Positions 28,301 through 37,300 of a DNA stretch of 64,000 nucleotides are shown here, in pieces (the stretch's first letter is position 1; every line of letters starts with the position of its first letter). The stretch spans positions 992,001-1,056,000 of the forward strand of contig NC_069105.1 of NCBI RefSeq assembly GCF_947172395.1, read 5' to 3'. The position numbers and the translations under genes were made by a program. The notes beneath the pieces were generated by a model, which was not told where the DNA came from, made no database searches, and worked only from the letters and a program-made list of their open reading frames with translations. This DNA is from Bicyclus anynana. Taxonomy: Eukaryota > Arthropoda > Insecta > Lepidoptera > Nymphalidae.

Positions 28301-31300
28301 GCTAGATTTAATCGATTGTGTTCCAAGATAATAATTAGCATTATTGACACGATAGGTAACTATGACTACTCCTAGGTATGACTCATTGGTTAGTCGCGGA
28401 ACGTGCAAAAATGTCATCTAAATTCAATAACTTCTACGTATTACATCGAAGTATAATTACGTTAATGTATAGTTGTATACTGTACGTATAGCACAAGTCT
28501 TGTCTACATTCGTTATACATATAACGTCGCAAAATCTAAAATCTAATACACCAAGGTATATAAAATTCTACTCCATACTACTCCGAAACAGCTTGACCGA
28601 TTCTTATGATTTTTTTATGCATATTCAGTTATAAGTGAGAATCGATTACTATCAATTTTTAAACCCCTAATTATTGTTAAGAGTTGTCCACCCGTATTTT
28701 TCTATACTCCCATATAAACGATTCGTAATAATACTTAAAAGGCAATTTGAATTTTTAAAACTATACCATAAGTGTTAGTAGTAACCATTTTACCATTTGG
28801 TTGCCAGTGATGACCTATGGTTCCGAGACCTGCTCGCTAACTATGGGCCTCATAAGAAAGCTCAGAGTCACACAGCGGGCGATAAAACGAGCAATGCTTG
28901 GAGTATCTCTGCGTGATCGAATCAGATATGAGGAGATCCGCAGAAACACCAAAGTCACTGACATAACTCGACGAGTTGCGAAGCTGAAGTGGCAATGGGC
29001 GGGGCACATATTTCGAAGAGCCGATGGACGTTGGGGTCCCAAAGTGCTGGTACGGGGACTCCGACTCACGAGGTGGATTGACGACATCAAGCGAGTCGCA
29101 GGGATTCGCTGGATGCAGGTGGCTCATTATCGTGATGTTTGGAAGTCCCTACAAAAGGCCTATGTCCTGCAGTGGACGTCCATCGGCTGACATATGATGA
29201 TGATTACTATTTGGGTACGGAGCTCTAAAAATTGGCGGTGCAAAATACTATCGCTAGGCAAATCACTGAGTTAGCGTGTTATCTATTTGTTTTAGTTTGC
29301 AAACCTTACCTTCAAGGTATGCCAAAATAAATGTTAGACTAAAATCCGGTTGTTAAAAGTTAATTGACATAACCTTTACTTTACTTAAACGTACCTAGAT
29401 ATTCAAAAGCTATAATCTATATTGCGAGTACTACTAACGGACCCGGCCAGGCTTCGCTTTGACTTATGTGCACTTTTTCCCTATCTCTACCCTACACTAC
29501 TCCTTCCCCTACCCTACCCCTATCCTACCCCTATCCTACCCTCGGGCGTTGGCTAGTGTTTAATAATTAGGTTTCATTCTGGACCTCTCTGGACGTCTCT
29601 TGTTAGTAATAAATCACGATACTTTTCAAAGAATTCCTATATTGTAAACCAATTTTATTGAATAGAAGGGAAAACATTTTTCCTTATTGCATTACATCAA
29701 CGTTGAGGACATCTATGGCGCACTTGGCAATGCGTTGCGAATGTGAACGTGAGACCCAGGGTTCGATTCCTTGTTGGGTCCAGTGCTAAATAATTTATGA
29801 CTCCTGTAGGCCTAGCATGATATCAAAAGGAAAATAAACAAATCGACCAATGGCAGCCCATCTCTTTCATCCCAATGCTGTATTTCCGATTGCGCTGTTA
29901 TTGGATGATATTTGTCTATTTCCTTTCACTATCTCGTTGATCGCATGTCAGGCATACAGGTGGGCCTTTTGCTTGGTCCGTCAATGATTACTAAATAAAT
30001 CTCTCGTAATTTGAGAGAGGAATTGAAGTTTAGACCGACCACGCTGATCCAATACACTTAAAACCTTTATTTTTTTATCCCTAACCAGATCTGGATTAGC
30101 CTATAAGCTATTTAAGGAATTGTTTACGGCGTAGACAAGGGGACACCAGAGACGACTGCGAAAAAAAAACGCGAAAAGTGAAAGCAATTTCAAAAACTGA
30201 GCGTTTTACCTTTACTCTGGTTTTACTTAAATTTACATTGATTGATTCAGACACCTATTCTTCCTGTGGTACTTACGTATTACTATATTTTTTAATTAAT
30301 TGTTTGTAGTTTACTTGAGAATTTGCACTGGATAAAATTGCTTAGGGCATCAAGTTACCTTAATCCGCCACGACAAATCAACTACTGAACCATCAACAGA
30401 GTCTACGTAACAATCAATCCGGTATTCTTTACGTGCCTGCAGTCTGTAAGTCTAAACAATTACTTCATTATTGGCACCTACTTGTGTTGGATGCAGTTAT
30501 TCAATGCCATTCCATTGTTTGACGAGTTGTTTTTTTGCATTCGCGCCATTACAAACAAGACAAAGTTGACACGCATAATTTAATATAAAAATTGTTAGTC
30601 ACCTCTAACCGTGTTTTGAGATTTTTTAACCGATTCCGAAGAGTGACTAAACAATTTTAGTATGGAAGCCGAAGAGGGCATTTTAAGGTTAACTCAAGCG
30701 CGTCACAAATGAATATAAGGCAATAGATACTTATTGTTGAGTTGGTCATCATCATCGCATCCTCAAATCAGCTGATGGATATCCACATCTAACATCAAAC
30801 AAACTACTCTATCCTGAGCTGCCAGCATCCAGCGAATCCTTGAGAAATGCTTGACGTCGTCAATCCACCTGGTGAGAAGTATAGCGTCTTCGCCGGCGAA
30901 GGCGAGGTCCCCGATATCTAACGTCAGCGTCCGGACTGATTCACTCAGGTCACGATTACCCCCTCCCGAATGGCCCTCTAAGCCGAGGTCCGAGTCTCTT
31001 AGGAGACGCCCTTAGAGAGTCGTTCCGTCCTCTATCTTTATTTCAGCCTTCGGGTCTCATCAGGCGATGCTTCTGCGCTCATCCAAACCCCCCGGTGTCG
31101 CCGTAGTGGTCCCACATGGAGCCATCGGCACTTACTCAACACGAAAAAAAAATCTAGTGCGGAGTTGCCATCCCAAACTTCCATCGGCTCATCGGTCTAT
31201 GTGCCCTGCCCATTGCCATTTCAGTTTCGCGACTCGTTGAGCTTGTCGGTGACTTTGGTTCTTCTACAGATCTCCTCATTTCTGAATCGATTTGCAGAGA

Positions 31301-34300
31301 TACTCCGAGTATAGCACCTTCTATCGCCTGTGTAACTGAGCATTATTATGAGTTAACGAATAGGTTGAGTAGGTACCTACCCTAAATGTATCCCCCTCTG
31401 TGTATAGGGGGATATTTAGGGCAACCTATCACAATGACAAAAATATCTATCATCAACGAAGTTCTGGCTACAACTGGCCCTCAGGATAATTTGCTAAGTG
31501 ACTAATTGCGTGTGTAATTAGACGTCATAAGTTAACAAGAATTAAAATGATATACATTAGCAATCCTACTAACATTTCAGAAAGCTGACCCAAATATACG
31601 CAATATGTAAATTAACATTATACTAATTAGTTAAGTTGAAACTAGGAGTAGTTTAACTGCCTCAATGTCATTGGTCAAGTGGTTACCTACGATGAAGTCC
31701 TGGGTTTGATTCCTAAGTTTGGCTTAGAAAGGATTTGCTTCTAAGAAATTCTCACTAGTAACCAAGTGTTGAATTGTAGATGGACTGTTTGGGAGAGCCA
31801 AAATGTCTTAAAGTGTCGGTTCCGTTCATTCTACAAATTCCTCCAAAAACAAAGTCAAGGATTGGTCAAGAGGAACCGGTGGTAGTCTATGCAAATAATC
31901 AAGCTAAACGTTTTAAAAGTGCTTGTAATCATCATCGTCATCATCATCATATCAGCCGATGGACGTCTACTGCAGGACATAGGCCTTTTGTAGGGACTTC
32001 CAAACATCACGATACTGAGCCGCCTGCATCCAGCGAATGCCTGCGACTCGCTTGATTTTTTGACGGCCTCCGTGGCGCAATGGTATGCGCGGTGGATTTA
32101 CTTGACGGAGGTCCTGGGTTCGATCCCCAGCTGGGCCGATTGAGGTTTTCTTAATTGGCTCAGGTCTGGCTGGTGGGAGGTTTTGGCCGTGGCTAATTAC
32201 CACCCGACCGACAAAGACGTACCGCCAAGCGATTTATCGTTCCGGTACGAAGTCGTGTAGAAACCGAAAGGGGTGTGGATTTTCATCCTCCTCCTAACAA
32301 GTTAGCCCGCTTCCATCTTAGATTGCATCATCACTTACCATCAGGTGAAATTGTAGTCAAGGGCTAACTTGTAGAGAATAAAAAAAAGTGCTTGTAAACT
32401 TTGGAACGAAATTGGAATTTTTCACAACTGTTTTATGAAGTTGATTTAAAATGGACCCTAAGTTTAGCATTCCATAGATTAACCGTGCGGGGTGCCGGGT
32501 CCATCGCGTTTAAAGGAAACAGTCCGGGCAGATTCCGGGACTTGTGACCTGGGTTTAGGTTTATGGGGCCCATTGGCACGCTTCAATATATGTCTATCGG
32601 GAAATTCCCTAATATTGGTAAACTGTTAGGCCTAAGATGCGTCAACGACATCATATATCTTGAAGACAAAAATACTTGTCACCCAAGCGGTCGAATCTAA
32701 TTTTTTTTATAATCAAAATTCAAAATTCATTTATTTCAATTGGGCTTAGTTTACAAGTACTTTTGAAACGTCAAGTTATGTCATGATTTAATGGTGGTAA
32801 TTAAAATCGAAAACTTAAAGTGAAGGTTATTAGGGTTCCGAATGCGCTTTGGTCCGAGAAGAGCCCACAACAAACTCATCCTAGGTTTTTGTTTTTTACC
32901 ACCATTTTACAAAGATATGTATAAATATCAACACCAAGCTTTTTTATCTTTTATATAATCATTAACGTTATAATAAGATTTTCCTATAAGCTTGCGTCAA
33001 TGTGTCTTTTAATCTTCTCAAGATAATATGTGCAAATACCTAATGATTACTGTTTTAAGGTAGGCACACACTACACAACCTCATAAGAAATTCATGAGCC
33101 CAATTGAAGGACGTGTATGAAATCACATACAAGTTGCGGTTTACTGAGTAATAGAAAAGCTCACATGAGTCAGGGTAATAAGGGCTTGTCAGTCACGCGT
33201 TTGGTCTACTCAGTGTGGTGTCCTGTTTTAAAGTTACACTGTATTTTTTTTATAATATATTTAAGTGGTTTTATTTTCGAGATGTGATCTGTGAATGTGG
33301 CTTTTGAAGAATGGATCAATAGCAATCTGTATAGGAGTTATCTATGAATATGTATGTTTATAAAATGGTTGTATAAAAAGTACATGTATCGTCATACCTG
33401 ATTTCCGTAATCCTCAGTTTCGGTAGGCAGAAACCTCTTGCTACGATCCTTGATTATCTCCCTTACTTCTTTCATTCTCAGATCTCCCTTACTTCTTTCA
33501 TTTTCATCAGGATTGATGAGAATGAAAGTTCTTACTAGTTAGTCAGTTTAGTGACATGGCCTTTATTGAGAATGTCCTGAATTTTGTCCAGGAACTGAAA
33601 AATACAATATTTTTGTTTAGAAATGTTGGCAATGGCAATCTTCTTAACAACAATATAAATGTCTCTAGTGGGGGATACTCATGTCATACAACATACATTC
33701 AACTCTAAAGTAAGGTTGACATATTTCATTTTTCACTAAATATTAAACAGCCATTAAGCCACGCCCCTGGGTACGCTGTTTTCAATACAAAGAATTGACA
33801 CTTTATAAATCTAGTTACCTCTTATGTCTGTGGATTGCACGATATTTCATGAAACAAAAAAAAAAGAAATGTTGGCAACCCTAATAACATGGTTGGTGTG
33901 TGTTTCCAGCGGCGGTGTACATAGCGGGCGTGGTGGCGTCGGTCGGCGTGTCCGTGCTGGGCGTGTTCTGCGTGCTGTCGGTGCTGCAGCTCGCCATGAT
34001 CTCGTCCAAGGAGCGCGTCGGCTTCAAGTACACGCATCTCGTCATGAGCAAGCTCGCTTTGGCGCTTCTCGCGAGTGAGTATCTACACTTTTCCTAATTT
34101 ATTAAGATCGGAAATCGTCATGGATACCAATGTACCACGGGGAGGCGTATATCAGACACTTGACGATTGCAAAGCAGATATACCTCGGCTAACCACCCCT
34201 TAAAGGCAAGGACCACAGCACGCATTTTAACTGCAGGACGCTAAGCTGGGAGATTCTTCTATCCGTCCTCCAAAGAATGAACAGGCAATTAATAACATCC

Positions 34301-37300
34301 TCCATCGATAGAACAGGCAATGAAAAACATCCTCCATCGATAGAACAGGCAATGAAAAACATCCTCCATCGATAGAACAGGCAATGAAAAACATCCTCCA
34401 TCGATAGAACAGGCAATGAAAAACATCCTCCATCGCTAGAACAGGCAATGAAAAACATCCTCCATCGATATACAGATCCTGGCAAAAAATGGCCAACACA
34501 ATTAAATAAATAATATAGAAACAATGATAAAATCATAAAATAAACTAATGTATACTGTCTTTAGACATGAAAAAATATAAGCAACCAATAATGGTATTTT
34601 GTGACGAGCCGTGATTGGATATGACCTCTGCCCCCGATGTGTGGGTTCGAATCCGGTCCGGGGCATGCACCTGCAACTTTTCAGTTATGTGCATTTAAAA
34701 AAATTAAATAACGCGTGTCTCAAACGGTGAAGGAAAAACATCGTGAGGAAACCTGCATACCAGAGAATTTTTTTAATTCTTTGCGTGTGTGAAGTCTGCC
34801 AATCCGCATTGGGCCAGAGTCCAGACCATTGGCCTAACCCCTCTTATTCTGAGAGGAGACTAGCTCGGCAATGGGCCGAATATGGGTTGATAACGATACG
34901 ATACGAATGGTATTTATTGTGTAATATGCCTTAATAGTAAGGGAGCCCGAGAGGCTAAATTTGCAGTTATTAAAGCGTCATGGGGACCGATTGCATTTGG
35001 TAGATTAAATGATTGGATTAATAAATGGATATATACTTTTTTCGATTTTAGCGGTGGAAAAAAAAAACTACAGACTTTAAAAACAATTTTTATTACTCTG
35101 GCTTAATGAAATCGTCAGAAAACATGAGCGATTATTTCACTCATATTAAGTAAAAAATTAACCGCGCTCGTGGTTCGATAACAGAAATATAAGGGTTTTA
35201 TTTTGGAACTTTGGAACCCTCCCATTCCATTACGTTACGCTCAAATCGTCAGGTTTTTGAAATGCACACTTTTTAGCTATTAACTCCGATTATTTCCGAA
35301 GTTAGTTTTTTTTTTGGTTGCCCTAATGTACCCAGCAATATTATGGGCTCATACTTGGTGGAGGTACTCAACAACGTGCAAGGTATAGTCCCTTATGTTT
35401 ATCTGCCGCGCTCGAGTAACTGCAAAAATCATGTATGTATATTCTGTCATAATGTTTCAGCATTGCTGTCAATAGCGGCGGCTGGACTGTTCGCTGTGCA
35501 AGGCGATGACAGGGGCTTCTATCTGGTTAGAGGCGAAGCATTCTACGTACAGGTACGCTTCCTATTTATATTGCCACATCTATCAATATAAAATGTATAC
35601 TTATAACAAAACTGTCCAATTGAAAACATTTTCAAAATTTTTGTTATATTATACTAGTTAAAAATATTTTTCAGTCTGTCTGTCCGTCTTTTTGTTGACC
35701 GGGCATCACGTTGAAACTACTGAATAAATTAGCACGATTTGAGTCCATATCACGAAGATCCTTCTTGTCGAAAGAATTAAATAAGAAGAGGGTGAAATGG
35801 GGGTTAAAAGTTTTTATAAAAAGTCCTCAGGGAAAGTCCTTCGTTTTTCAAGTTACATATGTAAAAAATAGTAGTTATTCGTATTAGGTATACCAGAGAA
35901 ATACTAAAAATAATTCAAGAGCTTTTAAAATTTTACCCCTAAAGGGTTAAAAAGAGTTGAATTTTTTTTAATATAAATCGTTCATGTTGTGAGGTATATT
36001 TTTGTAAAATAATTACTGGACGTATAATTAATAGAAAGGGGTGAAATAAGGGTTGAATGTATAAATCTTTTTTCACTCGTAAATTACTAAAAACAGTCGA
36101 AATCGTTCGCGACGAGTGAGACAGATCACAAGATTTTTTTAAACGAGTGCATTACATATTTTTTTTTTAAATTTTGAATTAATATTTAAATGTATTATTT
36201 AAGTAAGTATTTTCGAAAATTTCCAGATAGTATGCATAGTGATAAACTCTGCGCTCTTCATAATGTCACTGTACGACACGCTGTTCTCGCGGCGGGTGGG
36301 GGGCGACCCCACCAACCCCCTCGGCGAGCCCGAGAACGGAACCACCATTAATAACCCCGGATTCAAAGAGGGCAAAGGTAAGTCGGTAAATGGTTTTATG
36401 TAAAGTAACAATCAAACGCCCGTGACTTCGTCCGCTTTGAATTTTGTATTTCAGAAACCCCGCGGGAACCATGGATTTTTCCGGGATAAAAAGTAGCCTA
36501 TGTGTTAATCCATGCTGTAATATATCTCAATACCAAATTTCAGCTAATTCGGTTAAGTAGTCGAGGCGTGAAAGAGTGACAAACATTCATATCATTAAAA
36601 TCATCAGTTTTCGCAAATCTCGGGAAACCATGCATTTTTTCGGGATAAAAAGTAGCCTATGTGTTAATCCAGAGTAAAATCCATTTCCATTCTAAATTTT
36701 AGCCAAATCGCTTTAGTAGTAGCGGCGTTAAAGAGTAACAAACATCCAAACATCCATACAAACTTTCGCGTTTATAATATTAGTAGGAAGTAGGAAGTCT
36801 TAAGTAGCTTAGTAACTTAGCTTTCTGTTAGTAAAACAATTTTCTACTGACTACTGAAGCGAATTAGCTGAAATTTGGTATTTAGATAAGCCTGGATTAA
36901 CACATAGGCTACTTTTTATCCTGGAAAAATCCATGGTTCCCGAGGGATTTGTGAAAAACTAAATTCCACGCGGATGAAGTCGCGGGCGTCCGCAATATAT
37001 TTCTTTATTTATGTTTACAAGTACCATAAAAGAGTGTTCATAAAATTCCAGGTATATCAATGACGGATGCCTCTGGCAAACCCTACAGTACGAATGGTCA
37101 TGGCAGCGTTGCTTCCATGAACACCACGGCAACCACCCTCACCGGCCTGTCAGATGCTAGCACCATCACCAGGTCACCCCTCCGGTCTTCGCTGAAGAAA
37201 CCCAGACCCAGGGAAGGAGAGCCCGGGGGCATGGGTATACAGAACCCCGGCTACTCGGGGCATTCACCACCCCTGGGCAGGAACGGTAGCCAGAAGAAGG

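Noticed and set aside
28815..29127. Minus-strand frames over the RTE end
   Set aside because: They are shadows of the + strand RTE C-terminal coding sequence.
31780..32055. 91-residue + strand frame
   Set aside because: Its second half is complementary RTE 3' end sequence. The first half has no support.
32064..32140. tRNA gene
   Set aside because: It is the tRNA-like head of SINE-A: the stem does not close and several copies share the same downstream body.
34279..34472. CRISPR array
   Set aside because: The 32-bp units are contiguous with no variable spacers, and the host is a eukaryote.
34189..34536. Minus-strand repeated protein (MEDVFHCLFYRW type)
   Set aside because: It comes from a stop-free 32-bp minisatellite. 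Period 32 shifts frame in each unit.
35553..37051. Significance of the equal length (674 bp) of introns 3 and 4
   Set aside because: The sequences are unrelated and intron 4 is filled by Helitrons, so the equality is probably chance.
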